Shown here piece by piece: positions 8,389-15,783 of a stretch of DNA of 64,000 bases. The first letter of the stretch is position 1; every line of letters begins with the position of its first letter. The notes beneath the pieces were generated by a model. It saw only the letters and a program-made list of their open reading frames with translations. It was not told the origin of the DNA and ran no database searches. The stretch comes from Flavobacteriales bacterium 33_180_T64 (GTDB taxonomy: Bacteria > Bacteroidota > Bacteroidia > Flavobacteriales > Flavobacteriaceae). Position numbers and translations under genes: made by a program. The stretch spans positions 358,764 through 422,763 of the forward strand of contig MAAQ01000020.1 in assembly GCA_002162685.1 (NCBI GenBank), written 5' to 3'.

Positions 8389-9780
8389 ATGAAAAGAATT
8401 AATACGACTTTAATCTGTATTCTGTTTTGTTCCATATTTTCTTATGGACAAGATGTTCAGGATATTATAAATCAGGTTAATATGTCTCGACTATCTCAAA
8501 CTATTAATGAATTTACTGGAGAAATATCTACAACAGTTGATGGTAATACAGTAACTATTTTAAATAGGCAACAAGCTAATAATGATTTGGCTGGTGATTA
8601 TCTTGTTGAACAATTTGAGGCTTTAAATAATATTACTATTACAGACCAGTCATTTAATACCAATGGACGAAATATTATTGCTACACAGCTGGGTAAGACA
8701 ACTCCAAATAATATCTATATTGTTTGTGCTCATTATGATACAGTTGCTGATTATTGTGCTGATGATAATGCTACTGGTACTGTAGCTGTATTGGAAGTTG
8801 CAAGAATATTATCTAAACAATGCTTAGATAATACAATTATATATGCGCTTTGGGATGAAGAAGAAATTGGCCTGAGAGGTTCTCAGTATTATGCAGATTT
8901 AGCTGCCGTAAATGGAGATAATATCTTAGGCGTTTTAAATATGGATATGATAGGTTATGACGGAGATAGTCCTGGTCAAGCTGGGGATAATGAATTTGAT
9001 ATTGATTATAGAGACATTGCTGGTTCTGCAGCTATGAAAAATGACATCGTTTCTGTTCTAAACACATATACGTTTGATTTAAGTGTTATTGAAGTTAATC
9101 CAGGAACAACAGCCAGTGATCATGCAAGTTTTTGGTTTGCAGGAAATGGTTCAAGTGATGCTATTTCGGCTGTTTTAGTTGGAGAATCATGGGAGACTAA
9201 TGATCAAACACCGTACTACCATTCTTCTGCAGATCGTGCAGCAACTTTAGATTTGCAGTATTACAATGAAATGGTAAAATTAGTTACAGGCTATATGGCT
9301 ACTGCTGGAAGTCTTGTAGCGGTTGATAATACGATTACACAAAATGTTACCGTATTAACATCTAATCAATCTTCGGGGTTATACCAATGGTATAATTGCG
9401 ATACAGATATGCTTATTTCAGGAGCTATAAATCAAAGTTATGCGCCTCCATCTAATGGAAATTATGCAGTAGAAGTAACTGTTGGTGGTTGTACAGAACG
9501 TAGTGACTGTAAGTTTTTTGGATCTTTAAATGTAGAATCATTTTTAGAAAATGAAATCAATGTATTTCCTAATCCTGTTCGTACCGATTTAAATATTGAA
9601 GCAATAGGATTTCAAGGTTTAGAGATAAAGCTTTATGATTTGTCTGGAAAACTAATATTAGCGACCAATTCTTCGGAAGCGTTAACCACATTAAATGTGA
9701 AAAATATACCTCAGGGGATTTACTTTTTGAATGTGATGTCTTCTGAAAAGGCAGGAACGTATAAAATCGTAAAAGAGTAG
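8389..9780 (+). CDS. Secreted M28 zinc aminopeptidase with T9SS tail
   Basis: 463 aa with an N-terminal signal peptide ending near FSYGQD (residue 20). The M28 peptidase domain shows its metal ligands in order: AHYDT (His115), ADDNATGT (Asp125/126), DEEEIG (Glu157-159), NMDMIGYD (Asp186) and a His in the DHASFWFAG segment. After the catalytic domain (to about 305) comes a short beta module, then a type IX secretion C-terminal sorting domain (VFPNPVRTDLNIE ... LYDLSGKLI ... NIPQGIYFLNV ... KIVKE). The enzyme should be exported and released or anchored at the cell surface by the T9SS, where it trims peptides. A possible -7 box TATATTTG lies at 8354-8361. Confidence 0.9.
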   Translation: MKRINTTLICILFCSIFSYGQDVQDIINQVNMSRLSQTINEFTGEISTTVDGNTVTILNRQQANNDLAGDYLVEQFEALNNITITDQSFNTNGRNIIATQLGKTTPNNIYIVCAHYDTVADYCADDNATGTVAVLEVARILSKQCLDNTIIYALWDEEEIGLRGSQYYADLAAVNGDNILGVLNMDMIGYDGDSPGQAGDNEFDIDYRDIAGSAAMKNDIVSVLNTYTFDLSVIEVNPGTTASDHASFWFAGNGSSDAISAVLVGESWETNDQTPYYHSSADRAATLDLQYYNEMVKLVTGYMATAGSLVAVDNTITQNVTVLTSNQSSGLYQWYNCDTDMLISGAINQSYAPPSNGNYAVEVTVGGCTERSDCKFFGSLNVESFLENEINVFPNPVRTDLNIEAIGFQGLEIKLYDLSGKLILATNSSEALTTLNVKNIPQGIYFLNVMSSEKAGTYKIVKE

Positions 9781-9797
9781 CATAATAGTTTAATTGT

Positions 9798-9841
9798 AAA
9801 AGCCTCTAATTCGGTTATCTGAATTAGAGGCTTTTTTATCT
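9798..9841 (+). terminator. Rho-independent terminator
   Basis: 15-bp perfect stem (9798-9812 and 9821-9835) with an 8-nt loop and a T run, 17 nt after the M28 peptidase stop. An A run on the other side would let it also serve the convergent M20 gene. Confidence 0.85.
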
Positions 9842-9852
9842 TTTTTACTGAA

Positions 9853-11250
9853 TTATTTATTGCTTAACTCTGTGAAATATTTATAAAATAGTGGGATTGT
9901 TTCAATACCTTTAAAGTAGTTCCAAACGCCAAAGTGTTCATTAGGTGAGTGAATAGCATCACTGTTTAGGCCAAAGCCCATTAAAATAGTTTTGCTTTTT
10001 AGTTCTTGTTCAAATAAAGCAACAATAGGAATACTTCCACCACTTCTTTGCGGAATAGGGTTTTTACCAAATGTATCATTATAGGCCTTTGAAGCAGCTT
10101 GATAACCAACGCTATCAGTTGGAGTTACATAACCTTGACCACCATGGTGAGGTGTAACTTTAACTTTAACACCAGCAGGAGCAATACTTTCAAAATGTGT
10201 TTTAAATAAATTTGTAATGTCTTCCCAATCTTGATGAGGCACCAATCGCATTGATATTTTTGCAAACGCCTGACTTGCAATTACTGTTTTTGCACCTTCA
10301 CCTATATAGCCTCCCCAAATTCCATTAACATCCAGAGCAGGTCTTATAGAATTTCGCTCGTTTGTAGAATAGCCTTTTTCACCATATACAGCATCAATAT
10401 CTAAAGCCTTTTGATAGTCGTCTAATGAAAAAGGAGCTTTCGCCATTTCGGCTCTTTCTTCTTCGGAAAGTTCTTCAACCTTATCATAAAACCCAGGAAT
10501 TGTAATATGATTGTTTTCATCATGTAAAGACGCAATCATTTTGGTAAGAATAGTTATTGGATTAGCAACTGCACCACCATATAAGCCTGAATGCAAATCT
10601 CTATTTGGTCCGGTAACTTCAACTTCTACGTAACTCAAACCACGTAATCCAGTTGTAATTGATGGTACATCTTGAGCTATCATACCAGTATCTGAAATTA
10701 AGATCACATCATTCTTGAGTTTTTCTTGATGTGTTTGTACAAATTTAGAGAGATTAACACTGCCAACTTCTTCTTCACCTTCAATCATAAATTTTACATT
10801 ACAAGGCAATTGGTTTGTTGATGTCATAAACTCCATTGCTTTTACATGCATATACATTTGGCCTTTATCATCACAAGCACCACGAGCAAAAATCGCACCT
10901 TCTGGATGAATGTCTGTTTTTTTAATTACAGGTTCGTATGGAGGCGAATGCCATAATTCAACAGGATCTGCAGGCTGCACATCATAATGTCCATAGACTA
11001 AAACTGTTGGTAAATCGGGATCTATCATTTTTTCACCATATACAATCGGGAAACCTTCAGTTTCACAAATTTCTACATGATCACATCCTGCTTTTTCAAG
11101 ACTTGTCTTAATCACTTCTGCAGTCTTGATAACATCATCTTTATATGCCGAATCTGCACTTACAGATGGTATTTTAAGTAAATCAATAAGTTCGTTTAAA
11201 AAACGGTCTTTATGTTGTTCAATATAGGATTGAATATTTTGCATTTGCAT
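9853..11250 (-). CDS. M20-family dipeptidase
   Basis: 465 aa cytosolic metallopeptidase of the M20A/ArgE/CNDP-like group. Metal-binding and catalytic motifs are all present: YGHYDVQPAD (His88, Asp90), GACDDKGQ (Asp126/127 bridging), IEGEEEVGS (catalytic Glu about 159-160), and a C-terminal IHSPNEHFG supplying the last His. The central lid domain carries LHSGLYGGAVANP. It hydrolyses dipeptides or acylated amino acids. No signal peptide. The ATG at 11250 is preceded by a short leader. It is the last chromosomal protein gene before the tRNA-Leu locus. Confidence 0.9.
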   Translation of the reverse strand: MQMQNIQSYIEQHKDRFLNELIDLLKIPSVSADSAYKDDVIKTAEVIKTSLEKAGCDHVEICETEGFPIVYGEKMIDPDLPTVLVYGHYDVQPADPVELWHSPPYEPVIKKTDIHPEGAIFARGACDDKGQMYMHVKAMEFMTSTNQLPCNVKFMIEGEEEVGSVNLSKFVQTHQEKLKNDVILISDTGMIAQDVPSITTGLRGLSYVEVEVTGPNRDLHSGLYGGAVANPITILTKMIASLHDENNHITIPGFYDKVEELSEEERAEMAKAPFSLDDYQKALDIDAVYGEKGYSTNERNSIRPALDVNGIWGGYIGEGAKTVIASQAFAKISMRLVPHQDWEDITNLFKTHFESIAPAGVKVKVTPHHGGQGYVTPTDSVGYQAASKAYNDTFGKNPIPQRSGGSIPIVALFEQELKSKTILMGFGLNSDAIHSPNEHFGVWNYFKGIETIPLFYKYFTELSNK

Positions 11251-11311
11251 CTTTTTTTATGATTCTTTCAAAAGTACAAAAACAAGTGCTATTTTTTCCT
11301 AATTAAAGTTA

Positions 11312-11341
11312 TTTGAATATTCAAACTATTGTTTATATTTG
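11312..11341 (+). promoter_or_regulatory. Host tRNA-Leu promoter
   Basis: -33 box TTTG (11312-11315), 18-nt spacer, -7 box TATATTTG (11334-11341), about 38 nt upstream of the first tRNA nucleotide. Because the host tRNA is interrupted, this promoter now transcribes the 5' half-tRNA and then the intact element-borne tRNA-Leu. Confidence 0.7.
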
Positions 11342-11378
11342 CATCCCGTTTAATCCAATATTTATTTGGAGGGAAATT

Positions 11379-11417
11379 GCAGGCGTGGTGGAATTGGTAG
11401 ACACGCTAGACTTAGGA
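11379..11417 (+). pseudogene. 5' half of host tRNA-Leu(UAG), split by ICE
   Basis: Acceptor strand GCAGGCG, D-arm and the anticodon stem-loop up to CTTAGGA (anticodon TAG) are present; then homology to tRNA stops abruptly. The missing 3' half is found at 54900-54957, where CGCCTGT pairs completely with this acceptor strand (with a terminal G-U). Joined at the 15-bp core, the two halves give an 82-nt class II tRNA. The host gene was cut by the element and is not restored at either end. Confidence 0.85.
11403..11417 (+). repeat. attL core
   Basis: 15-bp direct repeat ACGCTAGACTTAGGA shared exactly with 54900-54914; flanking bases differ on both sides. It covers the 5' strand of the anticodon stem and the anticodon loop of tRNA-Leu. 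Confidence 0.85.
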
Positions 11418-11451
11418 CATAGCGAAATAAAAAACGTTAAAATATTGAAAT

Positions 11452-11533
11452 GCGGGTGTGGTGGAATTGGTAGACACGTTAGATTTAGGATCTAATGCCT
11501 TACGGTGTGGGAGTTCGAGTCTCCCCACCCGTA
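11452..11533 (+). tRNA. tRNA-Leu(UAG), carried by the ICE
   Basis: Complete 82-nt class II tRNA: acceptor GCGGGTG pairs with CACCCGT, anticodon stem TTAGA/TCTAA around loop TTTAGGA (anticodon TAG), short variable arm, T-arm GGGAG-TTCGAGT-CTCCC, discriminator A, no encoded CCA. It lies 34 nt inside the element, between the attL core and the integrase arm sites, so it belongs to the ICE. It differs from the interrupted host tRNA-Leu at 12 positions, four pairs of which are compensatory stem changes. It is followed by its own terminator and presumably read from the host promoter upstream of the half-tRNA. Confidence 0.92.
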
Positions 11534-11537
11534 CAAA

Positions 11538-11564
11538 AGCCGAAGATTTCTCTTCGGCTTTTTT
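11538..11564 (+). terminator. Rho-independent terminator after tRNA-Leu
   Basis: 9-bp stem AGCCGAAGA (11538-11546) and complement (11551-11559), 4-nt loop, T run to 11564. Confidence 0.85.
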
Positions 11565-11592
11565 CATTTAAAATTCAGTTGAAAATAAACTC

Positions 11593-11614
11593 AGGTACAA
11601 CATAGGTACAACAT
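11593..11614 (+). repeat. Left integrase arm-type sites (two tandem)
   Basis: Two head-to-tail copies of AGGTACAACAT (11593-11603, 11604-11614). The same motif occurs in the same orientation three times at the right end (54727-54737, 54782-54792, 54793-54803). Location inside both ends of the element and 11-bp spacing fit arm-binding sites for the integrase N-terminal domain. About 175 bp separates them from the attL core, leaving room for the tRNA. Confidence 0.7.
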
Positions 11615-11768
11615 TTTAGTATTTTGAAGACAACATTTGTATTAATATCAAATGTTTCTACTTGGTTTTAATCCTTATGAATTTACTATCAAAATAATAA
11701 ATTTTGGGTAAATCACAACCTTACTTCTTTGTAAGGGGAGTTTATTATCATACAATATAACCGCAATA

Positions 11769-11915
11769 TAAACTCGTAAAATACTTCCATCAAAAGACTA
11801 CGGCATAAAGCCATCGCTCTTTCCCTTGCTTATTTATTCCGTTTCCTTTTGAGCCAAGATTTTATCTTCCGTTTGGGTTCTGCTTAAATATTGTTTAATC
11901 TAAAATTTAAGTATT
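11769..11915 (+). promoter_or_regulatory. Conserved leader, copy 1 (before parB-like gene)
   Basis: From TAAACTCGTAAAATAC to the start codon of the ParB-like gene this segment matches 13832-13977 at most positions, including long identical blocks such as ACTACGGCATAAAGCCATCG and TTATTTATTCCGTTTCC. Conservation of a noncoding stretch in front of two different genes points to a shared promoter or RNA leader. The GGCATAAAGCC motif can form a small stem-loop. Confidence 0.6.
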
Positions 11916-13712
11916 ATGACAACAAAAGCAAGTAGTACCAGAAAAGGTGGTAAAACAACCACTACAGTTAAGAAAGAAGTCAAAGAGAAATTGGCTAAAC
12001 AAGCAATCGGTCTGGAAATTCTGAATCTCAGTATTGGGAAGATAGTTACAGATCCATCGCAACCCAGAAAGACCTATAATGAAATACTTCTGAAAGGGCT
12101 TTCGGAGAGTATCAAAAAGCACGGTGTACTTCAACCCATCACAGTTCGAAAATCTGGAAATGATTATATAATTGTAATGGGAGAACGAAGATATCGTGCC
12201 AGTAAATTGGCAGGTAAGAAAACCATACCGTGTATTGTTAGGGAATATGAGAATAATGATGTTCTCGAAGTCCAAATAATCGAAAATCTTCAAAGACAAG
12301 ATGTAGAGCCTACTGAGGAAGCCGATGCAATTGCTTATTTGAGTGAAAAATACTCAGCTTCTGAAATTGCAAAGCGATTAGGACGAGGCGATAATTTTAT
12401 TCGTCAACGTTTAAAATTAGCAGGGCTCATTGAAGGCTTTAAGACTTATGTGCGTAAAGGAGAAATGACAATTTCGTTAGGTGTAGGCGTTGCTTTATTT
12501 GAACCTGAAGAGCAACAAATGATGCTGGAAACAATGGGCGAAGATTTCAACGCTCATCAAATTAACAGGATGATTAAAGACCAGACCTATGATTTAGAGA
12601 AAGCACCTTTTGATATATCAGACAAAAAATTGGTAGCCAAAGCTGGAACTTGTAGTGAGTGTCCATTCAATGCGGCAAATCAAGGTAACCTATTTGGCGA
12701 TGGTAAAATGGTCTGTACAAAATCAGCTTGCTACGAAACCAAGAAAAACAAGTCGTTCTTGAACTTGATTGAAAAATCACAGAAAGAAAAGATTCTTTTA
12801 ATTCCGGAAATACAAAAGTATTGGGAAGAGGAAGAAAGTAATCAGCTGGTCATTTCTCAATTGGAGAAGAATAAAATGAAAGTATTTCTTCTAGATGATG
12901 TTGAAATCATTAAAAAACCAATTGAACCTACTTTAGAAGCAATCAAGGAAGAATATCGTAATTATGATTATACCCTAGATGAATTGAAAGAAGAACTGGA
13001 TGAAGCCATCGAGACCTACAAAGAAGAATTTGAAAAGTACGACTCAGCTGAAGAAAATGGATTCGTAAAGGGTATCGTATTCCATCCAGAATCTTACTTA
13101 CACAAAGAAGTATTTGTAAAGATTAACGAGGAATCGGACAATGATTCAGAAGTACGTTCTGTACCGTTGGCCAATAGAAAAATGGCCGATTGTTTACCTG
13201 ATGAACAAATCGAGAAAATAAAGGAACGTGAAATTCGTAAAAAACAGATTGAGAACAACAAGCAATTCGAGCTAGTTGTTCAGATGATTCGAGAAACAAA
13301 ATACATCGATACCAAGAAATCACTTTCAGTAGATGAAATGGTAGCATTCTCATTATCGCTCTATGAAAACAATGTGGACTATATGAGTCAACAAAAATAC
13401 TTTTCAGGATTGTTTGGAGATACTTCCAAAATGACTCGAATTGAAATTGTCGAGAATTTTAAGAAGAAGTTCAAAAAGGAAACCTTTCATAAGCTGATAC
13501 GGTTTATGCTCACAAAACAAGTGTATTTTGGAGAACAAAATCACACGAACAATTTGGTAAACATATCATTCTATAATGCAATGCAAGGGTACTATAAAAC
13601 CAAAATTGCCAGTATTGAATCTGAATATGCAGAGAAAAGAAATAAGCGTGAGAAACGTTTAAAGGAGCGTGTTGCAAGTCTTGAAAAAGAAGTGCAAGTA
13701 TTGAGCGCTTAG
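11916..13712 (+). CDS. ParB/Spo0J-family protein
   Basis: 598 aa. Residues about 30-125 form the ParB N-terminal domain with the CTP-binding/catalytic-like motif GERRYRAS (about residue 88) and ENLQRQDVEPTEEADAI. An HTH follows (SASEIAKRLGRGDNFIRQRL, about 147-166). After it come two Cys pairs (CSECPF and CTKSACY, about 245-275) that could bind zinc, then a long Lys/Glu-rich C-terminal region with coiled-coil character. Such large ParB-like proteins are common at the start of Bacteroidetes ICEs and may help stabilise or regulate the excised element. No ParA partner gene is present in the element. Lys/Arg-rich N-terminus; ATG at 11916 follows the conserved leader. Confidence 0.85.
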   Translation: MTTKASSTRKGGKTTTTVKKEVKEKLAKQAIGLEILNLSIGKIVTDPSQPRKTYNEILLKGLSESIKKHGVLQPITVRKSGNDYIIVMGERRYRASKLAGKKTIPCIVREYENNDVLEVQIIENLQRQDVEPTEEADAIAYLSEKYSASEIAKRLGRGDNFIRQRLKLAGLIEGFKTYVRKGEMTISLGVGVALFEPEEQQMMLETMGEDFNAHQINRMIKDQTYDLEKAPFDISDKKLVAKAGTCSECPFNAANQGNLFGDGKMVCTKSACYETKKNKSFLNLIEKSQKEKILLIPEIQKYWEEEESNQLVISQLEKNKMKVFLLDDVEIIKKPIEPTLEAIKEEYRNYDYTLDELKEELDEAIETYKEEFEKYDSAEENGFVKGIVFHPESYLHKEVFVKINEESDNDSEVRSVPLANRKMADCLPDEQIEKIKEREIRKKQIENNKQFELVVQMIRETKYIDTKKSLSVDEMVAFSLSLYENNVDYMSQQKYFSGLFGDTSKMTRIEIVENFKKKFKKETFHKLIRFMLTKQVYFGEQNHTNNLVNISFYNAMQGYYKTKIASIESEYAEKRNKREKRLKERVASLEKEVQVLSA

Positions 13713-13724
13713 CTTTTGTTGTGA

Positions 13725-13760
13725 AAGGGGAGTCAACATCGTGTTGGCTTCCCTTTTTTT
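13725..13760 (+). terminator. Rho-independent terminator after ParB-like gene
   Basis: 14-bp stem with two G-T wobbles (13725-13738 and 13742-13755), 3-nt loop, run of seven or more T, 12 nt after the stop codon. Confidence 0.8.
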
Positions 13761-13831
13761 ATTCAAACTACTTTTTTAAGAAATGGTGGTGCTATCAAAA
13801 AGAGAGTATTCAATCAATATTACCACAAAGG

Positions 13832-13977
13832 TAAACTCGTAAAATACACCCATCAAAAGACTACGGCATAAAGCCATCGCACCATCCCACGCTTATTTAT
13901 TCCGTTTCCTTTTGAGCTGAGATTTTAGCTTCCGTTTGGGTACTGCTCAAATATTGTTTAACTAAAATTTTAGCATT
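13832..13977 (+). promoter_or_regulatory. Conserved leader, copy 2 (before small gene)
   Basis: Second copy of the roughly 150-bp leader described at 11769-11915, again ending exactly at a start codon (13978). Because the upstream gene ends in a strong terminator, this copy must contain its own promoter. Confidence 0.6.
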
Positions 13978-14145
13978 ATGAAACAAGTATCTGAAAACCC
14001 CAACATTGCCATTCAAGAAGCAGGAGAACATTATCGGTTAAGTAGTGAAAACTACACTATTGAAAGTGCAGAAAGTCACTTAGCCTACTACAGAGATAAG
14101 CATCCGCTGAACTATCGAACATTATTAGAATATTATTCAAACTAA
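13978..14145 (+). CDS. Small ICE protein, unknown function
   Basis: 55 aa (starts MKQVSENPNIAIQEAGEHYR, ends LLEYYSN). Soluble, acidic to neutral, mostly helical. I do not recognise a family. Support comes from position: the ATG follows the conserved leader at the same distance as in the ParB-like gene, and the next gene starts 11 nt after its stop, as in an operon. Confidence 0.65.
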   Translation: MKQVSENPNIAIQEAGEHYRLSSENYTIESAESHLAYYRDKHPLNYRTLLEYYSN

Positions 14146-14156
14146 AATCTCATATT

Positions 14157-14708
14157 ATGGAAAATTTCAATTTAGTACAACTTGATTTTGGGTTCGAGTG
14201 CGAACCTTTACCAACACAGAAGAAAACATCAAAATCAATTAAAAAACGAACTAACGATTTCGTTTTCAATTTTATGGATTGTCTTACCAGTCCTATCATT
14301 GTTTTTAAATCCGCTTGGCAAGATACAATACCAAAAGACATACTTAAAAACATAAAATTATCACGATTATTATGTTCAATGCAACAAGAAGAAATGGCAT
14401 CGCTAACAGAAACATTAGCATATATTATGCCCAGAACTTATGAAGCACCTATGCCTACCGAATGGGTAAACATTTATATCTGGTTGGGTCTTCAGTATGC
14501 AAGTCAGTTTAAAAATAAGGAACAGTTGAATGCAATGACTGACATCTCACCAAGCAAACTTTCAGAATATGAAATGGGACTTTTGAATAATTTGAGAAGA
14601 TGGATTTATGATAAAAGAAGAAAGGCATTAAAAGATAAATTGAAGAGTACTGAAAAATCAGAGATAAAGATTTTATCTGAAAATCAGAAAGAGCTTTTTG
14701 AAGAGTGA
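14157..14708 (+). CDS. Conserved ICE protein, unknown function
   Basis: 183 aa. No recognised domain. N-terminus MENFNLVQLDFGFECEPLP, then a basic segment (KKTSKSIKKR), a helical central part with several Trp and Tyr residues (TEWVNIYIWLGLQYASQF), and a basic C-terminal tail (RRWIYDKRRKALKDKLKS). It lacks a signal peptide or membrane segments, so a cytosolic, perhaps nucleic-acid-binding, protein is likely. It follows the 55-aa gene by 11 nt in the same transcription unit. Confidence 0.6.
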   Translation: MENFNLVQLDFGFECEPLPTQKKTSKSIKKRTNDFVFNFMDCLTSPIIVFKSAWQDTIPKDILKNIKLSRLLCSMQQEEMASLTETLAYIMPRTYEAPMPTEWVNIYIWLGLQYASQFKNKEQLNAMTDISPSKLSEYEMGLLNNLRRWIYDKRRKALKDKLKSTEKSEIKILSENQKELFEE

Positions 14709-15175
14709 GCTAACCACCCACAAAAGTAATATTAGCATTTCATTGAATACGAGTTTCATAACCCATTCAGCACATTCCCCTGCATTTCGCGAAAAGCTAC
14801 ATTTCGGGAAAAGAGCTTCTCTACACAAGTCTTGAACACAATTCCCAATTTCAGCTTTCCATTCTGTTAACCCTTTCCGATGCTCTGGGAAGGAACACTA
14901 CATTCCCGAGCTAAAATTGTGAATTAAGTCCGCTTGATAGGAATTCCATTTAATTATTTGGTACCACTTCCTATGTTTTTATACTTCACAAAAGCTTTTA
15001 GAAGTACATCCGCATCCTCGCTGTTATACCCTTTTTTTGACAGCAAAATACCAATATTTTGAACTTGAACAGACTGCATAAATCAGGCTCGTACCTCGCT
15101 CTTTTTTATAAGTCCTTATCAATTCAAAATCTTGAAAACGTATCAGCAACAAAAAAAGGTAACAGCGAGGGCGCT
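14709..15175. other. Noncoding region before ssb unit
   Basis: Roughly 470 bases without a convincing long gene. The base composition is higher in C on the plus strand than its neighbours, with short self-complementary pieces (TTTCGCGAAA near 14785; ACAATTCCCAATTT near 14836 with AAAATTGTGAATT near 14913). The only reading frame of interest is a 41-codon one on the minus strand (14954-15079). The function of the block is unclear; a structured RNA or transfer-related site is possible. Confidence 0.4.
14954..15079 (-). CDS. Possible small ORF, 41 aa
   Basis: ATG at 15079 to TAA at 14954. The product begins MQSVQVQNIGILLSKKGY and continues NSEDADVLLKAFVKYKN, which looks like a short helical protein and not like random AT-rich translation. 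No recognised family, and no good ribosome-binding signal could be judged. It is antisense to the leader of the next gene. Confidence 0.3.
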   Translation of the reverse strand: MQSVQVQNIGILLSKKGYNSEDADVLLKAFVKYKNIGSGTK

Positions 15176-15349
15176 ATGGGAAGTAAATCTAAAATGAAAC
15201 TTATGAAATCTTACAAAAACATAAAAAAGGAAGCGGCACCAAAAAAAACAAAAAAGGAAAACGCTCAAGATATAATAAGTAAATCACTTCAAAAAAATAA
15301 AAATATAAACTGTCTGAATGGTTCGGACGGTAGTTTAATTAATCTTTAA
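15176..15349 (+). CDS. Possible small Lys-rich protein
   Basis: 57 aa when started at the ATG 15176 (MGSKSKMKLMKSYKNIKKE). An open frame extends further upstream to a TTG at 15059, but that part overlaps what looks like noncoding DNA. The product is strongly basic with runs such as APKKTKKENAQ and could bind nucleic acid. Its stop is 10 nt before the ssb start, suggesting cotranscription. No family recognised. Confidence 0.4.
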   Translation: MGSKSKMKLMKSYKNIKKEAAPKKTKKENAQDIISKSLQKNKNINCLNGSDGSLINL

Positions 15350-15359
15350 ATATTTTATT

Positions 15360-15704
15360 ATGAGTACTTTAAAAAATCACGTACAGTTAATTGGAAACGT
15401 TGGACAAGAACCAACAATTACTACACTTGAAAGCGGTAAAAAAGTAGCCCGTTTTTCATTAGCAACAAACGAATATTACAAGGATGCCAAAGGCGAAAAG
15501 CAAACAGATACCAATTGGCATACGGTAGTAGCTTGGGGCAAGACTGCTGAAATCATTGAAAAATATGTTGAAAAAGGCAAAGAAGTAGGTGTTTCGGGGA
15601 AATTGAAATCTCGAAGCTATGAGGACAAAGACGGTATCAAGCGATATGTTACCGAAATCGAAGCAATCGAAATCCTTTTACTTGGTAGTAAAAATGACAA
15701 GTAA
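15360..15704 (+). CDS. ssb: Single-stranded DNA-binding protein (SSB)
   Basis: 114 aa OB-fold protein: LKNHVQLIGNVGQEPTITT at the N-terminus, KKVARFSLATNEYYKDAKGE, NWHTVVAWGKTAEIIEKYVEKGKEVGVSGKL and SYEDKDGIKRYVTEIEA. It coats single-stranded DNA during conjugative transfer or replication of the element. It ends directly after the OB domain (LLGSKNDK): the flexible linker and acidic C-terminal tip that recruit partner proteins in housekeeping SSB are absent, so it probably binds DNA without recruiting the host repair machinery. Followed by a strong terminator. Confidence 0.92.
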   Translation: MSTLKNHVQLIGNVGQEPTITTLESGKKVARFSLATNEYYKDAKGEKQTDTNWHTVVAWGKTAEIIEKYVEKGKEVGVSGKLKSRSYEDKDGIKRYVTEIEAIEILLLGSKNDK

Positions 15705-15718
15705 TATTTAAAAATTAA

Positions 15719-15757
15719 AGAGGGCGTAACCGTCGAAAGATGCGCCCTCTTTTTTCA
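15719..15757 (+). terminator. Rho-independent terminator after ssb
   Basis: 8-bp stem AGAGGGCG (15719-15726) with complement 15743-15750, followed by a T run. Confidence 0.8.
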
Positions 15758-15783
15758 TTATTCACACTTTAATTATATGTACA

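Larger units (their letters stand above)
11565..11915. other. ICE left-end noncoding region
   Basis: Apart from the arm sites it holds a small hairpin (CCTTAC 11719-11724 with GTAAGG 11731-11736) and, from 11769, the first copy of a 150-bp leader that is repeated upstream of 13978. No coding potential seen. Confidence 0.5.

Noticed and set aside
11313..11495. Open frame across the tRNA region
   Set aside because: It covers the tRNA promoter, the half-tRNA and part of the intact tRNA; no protein-like content.
11379..11533. Self-splicing intron or tandem tRNA array
   Set aside because: The two half-tRNAs pair with each other across 43.5 kb and share a core flanked by integrase and arm sites, which fits element insertion. 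The short 34-nt gap has no intron features.
15059..15349. 96-codon start for the Lys-rich small protein
   Set aside because: The upstream part starts at TTG and lies in DNA that looks noncoding and overlaps another candidate ORF; the internal ATG at 15176 is more likely.
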